Source: Paragorgia papillata (taxonomy: Eukaryota > Cnidaria > Anthozoa > Scleralcyonacea > Coralliidae). Taken from it: a stretch of 64,000 nucleotides of DNA. Positions 1 to 28,400 of the stretch are shown here, piece after piece. Location: contig JAWNZC010000324.1 in assembly GCA_035771165.1 (NCBI GenBank), positions 440,001-504,000 on the forward strand, read 5' to 3'. The notes under the pieces are model-generated. The model had not been told where the DNA came from, ran no database searches, and was given only the letters and a program-made list of their open reading frames with translations. The position numbers and the translations under genes are program-made. Every line of letters begins with the position of its first letter. Position 1 is the stretch's first letter.

Positions 1-670
1 TGCTGAACTGTGCTTAATTAAAATCTCTCTCCCTCAACAAACATAAAGACCATTTTCAACAACTCCTACTAACAGGCAGTAACCGAAATTCTGTATATTG
101 ATTAAATCTTGTGATATGAAAACATATATTATACAGACTGTTGAACTGCCCTTAATTTAAACAGTGTCTCTCCCTGAACAAACGGAACATTTTCTCACAA
201 AATCCTGTTGAGCCACTTGAACACATCTAACTAGTGCAACAACTCCTAACAGGCAGTAACCGAGATTTTGGGTATTGACTAAATCTCGTTATATGACTGG
301 TACGTATTATATAGACTGCTGAATTGTGCTTAATTAAAATATCTCTCCCTGAACAAACATAAACACCATTCCCTCAGAAAATCCAAGAATAACCTTTGCA
401 TTTAATAAATCTAACTTGCAACGACTCCAAACAAAATTCTGTATTGACTAAATCTCGTTATATGAAAACAGATTATACAGACTCAGATGAACTGCTGATT
501 CTGAACTTTAATTTAAATGTCTCTCCCCGAACAAACACAAAGAACATTTTTTTCGAAATCCAAGAATAGACTTTGCGTTGCAAATCAAATTTGCAACACT
601 GACCCTTATAAAGACGGTATAGAGAGTAGAGACCGTCTGGGTATTGACTAAATCTCGTTGTTTAGATAAT
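1..670. repeat. Degenerate tandem repeat, about 4 units of 140-180 bp
   Basis: The block around 'ctctccctgaacaaaca' followed by 'aaatccaagaata' and 'ttgactaaatctcgtt' recurs near 30, 167, 345 and 520. Units differ by indels and substitutions, so this is an old minisatellite or satellite array cut by the left window edge. A single stray piece of the same unit lies near 2201-2245. No coding potential is evident. Confidence 0.75.
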
Positions 671-1017
671 GGCAGTTGCTGAACTAAAAATGGCAAGAGC
701 AAGGCGTTATTTATTTCAGTAAAAACAATACGTACTATTTAAGAAATAGAAAACATTTTCCGTGTTGCTTTTGAGTTACAGAAACACGAGGGGATGTCTG
801 GGAGAACGAGAAATTACCAAGTGGGAAAACGAGCCGGCAGGGCGAGTATTCGTGCACACTATTTCGAGTTCTTCTAAACTTCCACGAGTGCTTAACTCTA
901 TAGGAACACGGAAAAAAATATTTTCCATTTCCTTTATAAAATAAGCCGTCAAAAATAGATTAAACTGTTAAAATTAATCCAAATAAAAAGCGTAAATTCT
1001 CGGGATCCTTACTGTCC

Positions 1018-1110
1018 ATGGATGGCGTATTGGATGGCGTAGTGGATGGCGTATATGGTGTTTCTGTACAAGTTTTAATTAGAACGATGGCGTATTGGAT
1101 GGCGCAATCT
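1018..1110 (+). repeat. Short minisatellite (GGATGGCGTA-type)
   Basis: The decamer 'ggatggcgta' recurs several times in imperfect tandem. It produces a spurious short open frame that is not considered a gene. Confidence 0.6.
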
Positions 1111-1198
1111 ATCGATGTTTTCCATAGGTCGAGTTATAGAAACATGGCTTTTAGGCAATCACCGCCACAGGGAGCCAATCTTGGCAGCGCGTGGGCAC

Positions 1199-1826
1199 CT
1201 GTGGCGGTCTCGAAAGACGCGCGGGGGACTGTGGCAGGGGATTTAAAAAAAACGAAAAACGGTTACCGGAAGCGGGAAAAAGGCGGAAAAAAGGGAAAAA
1301 CGGGGCGGAGGGAGAAGAAAAAATATAAGGGATGAAACACCAAACGTTCAACGTGGAATGTGTTCCGCAAGTAGCCAGGACATCTCGTATCGTCGGGAGC
1401 CACCGTTAGAATACTGAAACCGACTGAAACTCAGAGTCAGATGAATGTGCAATAAATCAATAATCCTGAGACTTCCCGCTTTATCCTAAAAGCTTATCGT
1501 AAGATTTCGTAGCTATCCGAAGTGGCAACGATGATGTAGTGTCCTAGCTACTTGCGGAACACATCTCCCGAAAATGCGATATGTAATTGAGCTGCAAAAT
1601 CACGGCTAAACGTTGAGATTTTGCATCATTTTGATTTAAATTTTGATAAATGAATCATTATCACAACTACTTCGCTCAATTGTCTTACAATTTTAATACC
1701 TATAGGCGCTTAAAACGATGTTCAAAACAAGGAAGAATTCGTGTTTCACCCTTTATTATTTTCCTAAACACACCACGATCGAGTGTGCCACAGTCCCCCG
1801 CGCGTCTTTCGAGTCCGCCACAGGAA
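1199..1826. mobile_element. Nested inverted-repeat element (foldback/MITE-like)
   Basis: Outer arms at about 1199-1238 and 1786-1826 are inverse copies (core 'cgcgcgtctttcgag' on one side, its complement on the other). Inner arms at about 1355-1380 and 1541-1566 share 'ttccgcaagtagc' and its complement. Two inverted pairs nested symmetrically suggest one element inside another, or one composite foldback element. No transposase is visible. Confidence 0.55.
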
Positions 1827-1843
1827 AAAGAACTGCGCTTAAA

Positions 1844-2192
1844 GTGCTCATTAAACGAAAAGTTTGTCTTTGATTTGAAAGTACTTTTGAAATGACAATT
1901 AACATCTTTTGCTGTTTTTCGTTTCCCGGCTTGCTTCGTTTTTGAGTTATTTCAGTTTGTTTTATATATGTGAAACTCAGTGACATCACAACGCGCATAC
2001 TGACTTACTGGGAAAGGTTATATAATCAGTTGAAAATGTAATAGCAAAAATATATATAAACCTTTCCAAGTAAATCAAGTAAGTCAAACTGAAATATCTC
2101 AAAAACGAAGCAAGGAAACAAAAAAAAACAGCAAAAAATGTTACTTTGTCATTTCAAAAGCACTTTCAAATAAGACAAACTTTCATAAGCAC
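1844..2192. mobile_element. Foldback MITE, family M1, copy 1
   Basis: The two halves are inverse copies over roughly 150 bp: 'aaagtttgtctt', 'tttcgtttcc' and 'gcttcgttt' on the left match their complements on the right. The same family recurs at 39059-39509 (complete) and 26822-26974 (one arm only). The interior contains 'gacatcacaacgcgcat', also related between copies. Confidence 0.75.
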
Positions 2193-2890
2193 AAAATGAC
2201 CCTCCCTGAACAAACATAAAACCAATATTCTCTCGCAAAATCCACTCGTTCATCTCTTGCCCGCGTCAAACACGCTAACGTGGCTGACTTTGAGACACTG
2301 GTATTTGATCTAGTGACTAGTGCTCACGTAAAGGTAGTTGCAACGCATGCAAGCGCGCGGCTTAGCGCACTCGTATAATGAGATATTACTTGGATCACAC
2401 TTACATCAAGTTCACCTTGGGTCTTGTGTCTGGACCCCTCACAGAGTTTCAGCAGGGGAACTATTGAAAACCAGATGTCGGGTCACCTTCATTTAATAAT
2501 TACAAACAGTAGCTTAACCGGGGGGTGAGAACCTAAACGAAATCTGTGCTGAAATAGGCAGGAACATATAGAGCGCAAACATGTCGGTAGAAAAAAGTCA
2601 AAATAAATTCCGAGGTGTATTTTGTAAGGTTAATGGTCAGTATAGTTATTTATTGTGGGTACATTTAGTATATACATTTGAAATAGGACCGGAAACGTTC
2701 CTGTTTCATTACAGGAAACGGTGTCACGACGTATGCGCTTGCAACACCATAAAAAGCAGCAGTTGCCCATTGAGGCCACTAAGCCACAAAGTTCACTCCT
2801 ACCAGAAGTTCCGCTTGGAGAGAGTTTACGTTGGTCAACAACCAAGTACTTCTAGCCACACGAACAGACGAGAAGTCAGTGAACGGCAAG

Positions 2891-19721
<16,831 letters not shown>

Positions 19722-19879
19722 GATAGGAAACGAAACATTGTGGAAGCGTGGGATACTCTGGTGCGGCTAACATAAATAATTTAAGTAGCTAATATTTTAA
19801 CTAGAATGTGCTAGTCTTAATCTGTATCTTATATCTTTTAATATTTCTATAGACAAGGTAGCAAAAAGTTGCTATTTAG

Positions 19880-20375
19880 TGTTAAAAGGTAATGGCAACA
19901 AAAATGAGAATTTTCAATTTACGACGTTCTGATCAATAAACGTACTTACTAACGTACGTAATCGGAATAATATGAACGATTCTTGTCAACAACAACACTA
20001 ATTTCGACTAAAACCAATTTTTTTTATCCGCCAACTTGGACAATTTTTTGATATGCATCTGACGTCACAAGCTGGGTAAAGCAGACTTTTTACTTTAGTT
20101 ATACCTATATGTAAGCATGTTTGCAGTTCGCTTTTAGTGAATGTCGTTTTCACATGATCATTGCACTACCACACTTTCGAAAGCTTGAAAAGCACTCCAC
20201 TATCAGCAAAATGTCATTTTGCAATATTTACTCAGCTTGTGACTTCACTAACTTCCAAGTTAATTAGGCAACGTATTGAAACAAGATTGCGGATGATACG
20301 ATTGTATTTTGCCAGAATTAGTAATGTTGTTATAAAGAATGGTTCTAGTTACTTGCATTACCTTAGTAAGTATGT
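19880..20375. repeat. Interspersed repeat R2, copy 2
   Basis: Same block order as 14140-14450: 'gagaattttcaatttacgac', 'taatatgaacgattctt', 'tatcagcaaaatgtcattt', 'ggatgatacgattgtattt', 'gccagaattagtaat'. An insertion of about 120 bp separates the halves here. Confidence 0.65.
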
Positions 20376-22240
20376 TTATTAATCAGAACGTAATAAGAAC
20401 GGAAATGTTGTTGCTATTACTCTTTCATGCTCTATACGGGTTTTGCGCAAAATTTTCTAAATTCGCTGTAGCAGATTGACAAAAAATACACCCCAAAAGA
20501 AAAAAACAAAGAGGTCCTAGACAAAAACTGAAGTTCAATGCGAATAGAAGCTTCAGTTTAAACATTTACGCAATTTAAAAGCAATAAAAATCACAATTAC
20601 ATTTTTTTTTTGACTTTGTGATTAACAAGCTGTCTAACAACGCTAAACCAATAAACAAATAAATAACTCTTGTGCAAGGCAACATCACTAATTATGACAA
20701 AAGGCAGTCATGTTATTTGCCATGATCCACCATCTTGTTTTAATGTATCTTGCCTAATTAAGTGACGTCCACGAGGAGTCCTTCTTTTCTGGCACCTGGG
20801 TTTATGTGTATGGTATAGTTTAAAATGTTTGTGGTTTAATTGAAAATGAGAAACATCCACAAAAAATTATTTTCAAATTTACATTCACGAAGATATGATT
20901 GACTGAAGTTTCGATTTCACCCTGGTTATGACGTCACACGCATATAAAAAAGATTATCCAAGATGATGGACAACAGGATTGTCTGTTGACACAAGTCATG
21001 TTGTTCTGCACAAGAGCCTTTTCGCCTACTTGGAATAGCGTCCAGGACAGTTTGTTAACCACAAAGTCAAAAATTTGTAATTGTCATTCTTACTGCCAAT
21101 GTCAATGAAATTTAACTTTTTTGAAATGTAAATATCGACTGGGGAAATGTTTTACACGAAATCTACACTAAACTTTTATTCTTTGTTTTCAAAAATTATT
21201 TTTATGATTGAGTAATTCCCAAACAAATTTGACATTGATCGAAATGTCCGCTTGTTTCCTTTCTTTAGCGAAGCACAAACTTTAGTTATTCGAGTCGAGG
21301 AGGTATATGTATATTGGCTAAAAAAAATTTAAACTTTTTTATGGATTATAGTAATAATTATATCATAAAGATTTTCTAGGCTAAAAAAATGTCATGTAAA
21401 AAAATAGATTTAAAAATTTAGATCAGGCTTTAAAATTAAAGTTAAAGCTACTATTGCTTTGGCAGAGTTAAACTGATTTTAAATAATCGTCTTGCCCAAT
21501 ATGAATGTTATTATGTAGCCGTCTATTGCCTGATAATGGTTGTTGATAATAGAATAAGAATATATTTTTTATGCGAAAAATTCGTCTCAGGTGATTATAT
21601 AATTGTATATTTAGAATAGTAGAAAATAGGAGTTAAAACTATGCAATCTTATTTATGTTTATGCATAAAATATATAGTAATTGTTTTAAATAGACTGCTG
21701 TAAATTACTCTACATGTAAAAGACCGCGATAAGTATTTTTAGTTCATATCTGATGTAATGAGAAGAAATTATAATAGAACATTTCTGTAAGAAATTAATG
21801 AGAATAAATTTTGCTTGTATACATATCTTTTTTCTGAAAAGGTAGACTAATTTGTGACAATTAATGTGTTTCAAACATGAAATAAACAGTAAATGAACAA
21901 CAATGTGTACTGACGTTCTTGAAAACAATGTGTATACTGTTTCTCTACATGTTAGCCTCTATATAGCAACGGTAAAATTGAATATCTCCCGGGAAATTAA
22001 AAACGTTGTGCAATACAACACAATACAAACTTTATTCACACTAAAAGATAACAGTCATCTTTGTTATTCTCGTATACGGACACTTTGGGTTACTATCTTT
22101 AAATTGCCATGATATTCAAGGGGCCTACTTTCAGAAGAGTGTCGACTAGCTGGTATCGGTATATCCAAACATTTTATCTTACACAATGTCTATAATCCAA
22201 CGTGTAGTTACATGCGCACTCTTGCTATTTTCAATATACT
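20376..22240. other. Intergenic AT-rich sequence, nothing recognised
   Basis: No exon, RNA gene or strong inverted repeat is visible; open frames are short and compositionally biased. Confidence 0.35.
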
Positions 22241-22245
22241 GTATA

Positions 22246-22274
22246 AAATAAAATAAAATAAAATAAAATAAAAT
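22246..22274. repeat. (AAAAT)n microsatellite
   Basis: About six tandem 'aaaat' units. Confidence 0.9.
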
Positions 22275-22627
22275 ATGTGTGCCATGTGAAGGCAATGTTG
22301 AATTGGAGAGGCAAATCAAAATACAAATGTTTGTGTACTGAAATATAGAAATTGAATACGAGATTGCAAATCTATATGCATGGTTTTGAGCAGTTCCTCA
22401 GAAAGTTAAATTAACATAAAGTGGATAAAAAAACTATTTCCATGCTAATCAGAGAAATACATTAAAGATGAGTCACTATAGACAAAACGTTTTCGCATTG
22501 GAAACATTTCTGTCCAAAATTAACAGTCATCGTAATTTGTCATGTTTACTCCAATATGTTATGGGTTCCACCTACTTAGCAGTAAGTGAACACGTCAGTT
22601 GAACAGGTACGTTCAAAGATACCTTTA

Positions 22628-22757
22628 TTTATAATATGCGACAACCGGGATCCCGGCAAACCGGGCTAGCCCGCTTGCTATGTAATCGAAATGTTAAAAA
22701 AAACACATGCGTTTTATATATAAAGCGGGCTAGCTCGGTCCATGTAATCGCCCCTAA
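22628..22757. mobile_element. Small MITE, CGGGCTAGC family
   Basis: 'aaaccgggctagcccgctt' on the left and 'aagcgggctagctcggt' on the right are inverse. It resembles the termini of the 7489-7830 element. Confidence 0.6.
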
Positions 22758-23354
22758 GAGAAATCGATTGTTTTATAAAGCCGTTATAAATACTAGTTCA
22801 GTTTGTACATCAGCAGACTCGAAGCATCTCGGTTTCGAATCCCTTAGGGGCCAACAAAAGTTTTCGTTTTCACTATATTTATTACCCAAGTCTATTTTCC
22901 CCATAGTTTCTCTATTCTATTTCGCAATATCGGGAACAATTTACGGTACCATGTTGGCGTGGCTTGTATAAATGAACTGAAACGCTAATAGGTTTAAAGG
23001 GGATATTAAATATGTCAGTGTTTTTGGTTGTTTATGGCTAGCAATCAGAAATTCGCAGGTTCGGGTCCTGTGTAGAGCTCAGACTTTTTCTGAGTATTAA
23101 CAACTTAAGACAGCTTGTACAGCAAAAACTTTACTAACTCCAAGCTAGAAATCCTATAGACTAACAAATTATAAATTTATAGGGACTATTACACTTATAA
23201 ATTTATAAGTATTATTGAAATGCTTTTATATACCTTTGTGTTATAGCTTTCCTACAAATGTATTCAGGTTTTCACCTCGGTTGAAATTATATATTAATAA
23301 AAGACAGCCTGTGGCTAACTTGTGAATGCCATGATAATTACAGGTGGGAAGCAT

Positions 23355-23580
23355 GACATGGATGGCGTGTGCATGCTGTTAGCGCAGCTGCCTCTCGCTG
23401 CTGAGGATCATAGTTAAGCCTGCGTTTAGATGGGTTTTGTACTTAGATGCATGGGTGACCGCCTGTCCGAGCTTGCATGCACGGGACTCGTGTAAATAGC
23501 GTTGTGGTGTTAATTTCGAAGCTTTTTCTTCAGGTTGTACGATTTTCCTCTCTCCGTAACTAAAGTTAGGAGGGGCCACA
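23355..23580 (+). mobile_element. SINE-C copy
   Basis: Shares 'ggcgtgtgcatgctgttagc', 'gctgcctctcgctg', 'actcgtgtaaatagcg' and 'ttttcctctctccg' with the copies at 6790-6990 and 60473-60610, in diverged form. It lies about 280 bp upstream of the first exon of PAN-FReD gene 1. Confidence 0.55.
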
Positions 23581-23861
23581 TTACGTATAAATGTACTTAC
23601 GCATTTACTACAAACTGCGTTTCGAACGACGTGTCCTCATCCGGCTCTCTCGATCCGAAATATGGCATTATGCCTTAGAGTTATTCGAAAAAAACTATAT
23701 ATTCATCTCGATAAATTTTTACTAAAAGAACAGAGTGCAGTGCAAAAGCAATGAATCCGTTTAAATAAGTCGAACAAACTAAACTCTTTTTGTGGTATTT
23801 CAATTTAATTTGACGTCCTATCATTTTAGTATTGGTGTCAAACTCCTCCCCGAAAAGCATC

Positions 23862-24003
23862 ATGGGAATCGGAACAGATTTACATAGTAGCTGGCCAGCA
23901 CAAATACAGCTAGCTTGGATAGCAATTTCTTTCGTTCTTGCTTTAAATTTCAAAGTCAGCCGTGGTATGGATTTAAGTACACCTTTCATGCTTCTGGCAA
24001 AAG
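23862..24003 (+). CDS. PAN-FReD gene 1, exon 1 (signal sequence)
   Basis: 142 nt from ATG to an AAG|GTACAA donor, ending in phase 1. The length equals that of the signal exon of gene 3 exactly. The hydrophobic run [17 protein letters not shown] lies about 15 residues from the start. Confidence 0.65.
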
Positions 24004-24109
24004 GTACAAACGTGCATGCATAATTAGTGTTGTAAATTCAAACAAGTGTTAGGAAAAATGACAAATTTCAGAGAATTATTATTATTTTAATTACTGTTAC
24101 ATGTATCAC

Positions 24110-24161
<52 letters not shown>

Positions 24162-24409
24162 GTTGTTGTTGTTGTTGTTGTTGTTGTTTCACGGTAAAGA
24201 TGTAGATACCGGTATTTAATCCTCACTGACAAGTTTATTCAACTTAGCCAGTGAGTACTTCTGACGTTCTTCAGTTCATCGACAGTACCTTTCGGAGAAA
24301 GTTGGCTGTGCCTAGTAGCACCGAATGTTGTAGGATGTTCAAATCATGTGTGATATCCTTTGAACATCATACAACATTCGGTGCTACTATAGGCATAGCC
24401 ATACTGCTC

Positions 24410-24440
<31 letters not shown>

Positions 24441-25362
24441 TATTATTACTATTATTATTACTATTATTTCTACTATTATTACTACTATTATTACTACTAT
24501 TATTACTACTATTATTACTACTATTATTACTACTATTATTACTACTATTATTACTACTATTATTACTACTATTATTACTACTATTATTACTACTATTATT
24601 ACTACTATTATTACTACTATTATTACTACTATTATTACTACTATTATTACTACTATTATTACTACTATTATTACTACTATTATTACTACTATTATTACTA
24701 CTATTATTACTACTATTATTACTACTATTATTACTATTATTATTACTATTATTATTACTATTATTATTACTATTATTATTACTATTATTATTATTACTAT
24801 TATTATTACTATTATTATTACTATTATTATTACTATTATTATTACTATTATTATTACTATTATTATTACTATTATTATTACTATTATTATTACTATTATT
24901 ATTACTATTATTATTACTATTATTATTACTATTATTATTACTATTATTATTACTATTATTATTACTATTATTATTACTATTATTTTTACTATTATTATTA
25001 CTATTATTATTACTATTATTATTACTATTATTATTACTATTATTATTACTATTATTATTACTATTATTATTACTATTATTATTACTATTATTATTACTAT
25101 TATTATGACTATTATTATTACTATTATTATTACTATTATTATTACTATTATTATTACTATTATTATTACTATTATTATTACTATTATTATTACTATTATT
25201 ATTACTATTATTATTACTATTATTATTACTATTATTATTACTATTATTATTACTATTATTATTACTATTATTATTACTATTATTATTACTATTATTATTA
25301 CTATTATTATTACTATTATTATTACTATTATTATTACTATTATTATTACTATTATTATTATA

Positions 25363-25452
<90 letters not shown>

Positions 25453-28400
25453 TTCACCAGATACTGAAGTGTCTGTATGTTTCTGTTTTTTTGTAATTAG
25501 GACATCGCCTTGATCACTCTTTAATATATGAGCATATGGTTGACAGTGTGTTGGAGTGCGCACATTTATGTTTGTCTGAACGTTGTCGAGGCTGTCAATC
25601 CATAAACTACGAAAAGGAGGAAAACAACAATAACCGAGAAAGAATGAAATGTCAACTGAACAACGAAACAAAAACGACTAAACCAGAACAACTTCTGCCT
25701 GACACAGCGTTTAATTACTTTGAAACAATTACGGTAAGTTGGAAATAAATAATTGTATTTATTTGCAATGTTATATTTATACATTACATTAAAATAAATA
25801 TAACTTCTGTAAACAAAAGCTTACTTCAATAAAGTAAATACAGTCGAACCTCAATCTTAAGGTTACCGTATACCTTCAGGGGTGTCTCGGGTCTAAGAGA
25901 CGTATTACGTCGTAGATACCTTAAACCCCACATTAAAATAAAACTTAAAATTTGTGACAAGAGTATGATACGAATTTTCGGTTTTAACCAAGCAACAAGT
26001 TTTCCGCGTCAATCGCTCTAGACGGCTGTCGTGTTCGTCGTTAAAAACCTTACCTCAAAGCAATCTCGTACCCAAAGCCTTCGCCGCGCACAAACGAAGG
26101 CTCTGGGAACGAGATTGACCTCAACGTGGTTTTTAATAATTATAATGTTGAAAAGAGAAAGCCTGAAGTAAACGCACGGGAATGGCCGTCCACGTAAAAG
26201 CTTTCGAAATTATCGAATTCCCCGACATGCATGTATGCCTGGTATTGTTGGTGACGTATTTATCTATTGTTTCTCGAGGGAAATCAAAACAAGTCCCTTT
26301 AAGGTGAAGTAATACGAGCAACAATTTGCTGCAACATTGTTGCGTTGCAAGTTGAATAGCGTTGTTGCACGTATTACCACCCACCTTAAACATTGTCACG
26401 CAACAACGATTTTCTTGCAAGTTGAAACAGCATGTTGCAGCAAAGATCGACGTTTAATCAAGGAAACGTTTTAAAGGTACCTTCCGTTCCATGCTGCGCA
26501 CTGATACCTTATTCAGGGTTGTATGCTTTTCTTGCTTCGTCTTCATTACTTGAACTTGAAATAAAACATTTTAAAACGGAATAGAAGAAATCGAAAGGGA
26601 CATCCTCGCCGGATTGTTTGGTTTTCTGCCATGTCGTTCCGAACAGTTTACATTGAGCTGGGTACTAGTAACTATCAACGAATGTCTCGTTTGCGAGACC
26701 CTTAAAACAAAGATGGCGGATCATGCGTAAAACGGACTGGAGAGCACTTTAAGAATATATAATTGTATTCTCGTCTTTCACATTGCGTAGCTCACGTTTT
26801 AAACTGCTTCTGATGAAACAAAAACTTAATGAAACAAAGTTTGTCTTATCTGAAATGACAGAGTAACATTTTTTTGCGGTTTTTCGTTTCCTTGCTTCGT
26901 TATCATGGGATGTTTTAGCTTCGGTTTGATATGCAGATTAAGCATTTTGACGTCACATTTTCTTAACGTTTCAGATAAAAGAAAACCGTTTGGTTTGTAA
27001 ACAAAAAATGGCAGCAGGTAGGTAAAATACTATATATTATATGTACTATATTCTGGGACCGCTATAATTGGCGTATAAGCTGTCGCGGCCACCCTGCCAT
27101 GTTTCTAACATTTATTTTGTTGCTGCTGTTTAATATTGTTGTTGCGATCGTATTTGTAATTTAGCAGGGGCAAAATCAAATAAATATAAATACAAGTGAT
27201 GCGAAGCAGTGTCTTGGATATATCAAAGCAAAAAGGTGGTGAAATGTTGAGATTTTGAGGAACGAAATACAGTGACGTTTCAATGAAGGGCTACGCTCGA
27301 AACGTCACTATTTTGTTTCTCAAAACTAACCCGTCATACAGTTCAACACCATTTCACTTCAAAATAGAAAATCCACTGAGCTCTGATATATTACAAGTAA
27401 TATTTCGCATTTCACTCGATTAAACTCGGATAAAAATTCCAACACCATGCTTCTGCAAATAGCTATTCAAACGTCTAAAAGATTTTGTCTTCAGAATCAA
27501 TTAACTAACGACTATATCAGAAGATCCATGCTTCGATCCTTGAAATAACCTGAGCATGTCATGTTTGACTTTGCATGACATGTTGCAACACCAAGGGCAA
27601 AACCTTTCGGCTGGTGTCAAACTCGCGACTCTATTGTAGACATGTTCTGATATGAGCTACCGAAAGGTTGTTGCTGAAAGCTTATAATCAGCAAATTCTG
27701 AATACTTCCTGCATATTCTATATGAATGGACACTGCAATGGTGGTAACACCGGCAAGTAATTGGGTATATTACAAGTACTATTTGGCCTTTCACTCGATT
27801 AACCTACATGCTGTAGGGATTTTTGGTAAAGGAAAATTTTGCTAATGATATAACTACACTATTTCATATAGTGCCAAAAAGTTGCGCAGATTTGTACAGC
27901 AACGGAGTACAATCAAATGGTGTCTATACAATTGACCCAGATGGTGTGGGAGCTTTTGATGTAAGGTGTGACATGACAACTGATGGAGGAGGTTGGACTG
28001 TTTTTCAAAGACGGGTGGACGGAAGCGAAGATTTCTACCGAAACTGGATTGATTACAAAAACGGATTTGGTAATCTCAGTGGAGAGTTCTGGCTTGGACT
28101 GAATAGGATAAATCGATTGACAAGAAGTGGTCACGAAGTTTTAAGAGTTGATCTGGAGGATTTCGACGAAGGAATACGTTACGCTGAATACAATACATTC
28201 TCCATTAAGAATGAAACAGACCAGTATATATTAACTGTTAAAAACTTTTCAGGTAAGTTGCTCGTTGTAGGCGTTGGTCGTTGCTATAGCCTAACTTGAA
28301 AAAAAAAAAAGTACATGTAATCGCTTCCAATACGAGCCTGTTGGGGCACAAAATACTAAACTCATCAAGTGAATTACATAAACTTCATATTATATAACAT

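Noticed and set aside
1..670. CRISPR-like array
   Set aside because: Units are 140-180 bp, degenerate, without a short constant repeat and unique spacers; the genome is eukaryotic.
24251..25671. Long open frames of leucine, asparagine, isoleucine and threonine repeats
   Set aside because: They are translations of the ATT/ACT triplet array on both strands; no codon structure, and the real PAN exon lies at 25501-25733 in another frame.
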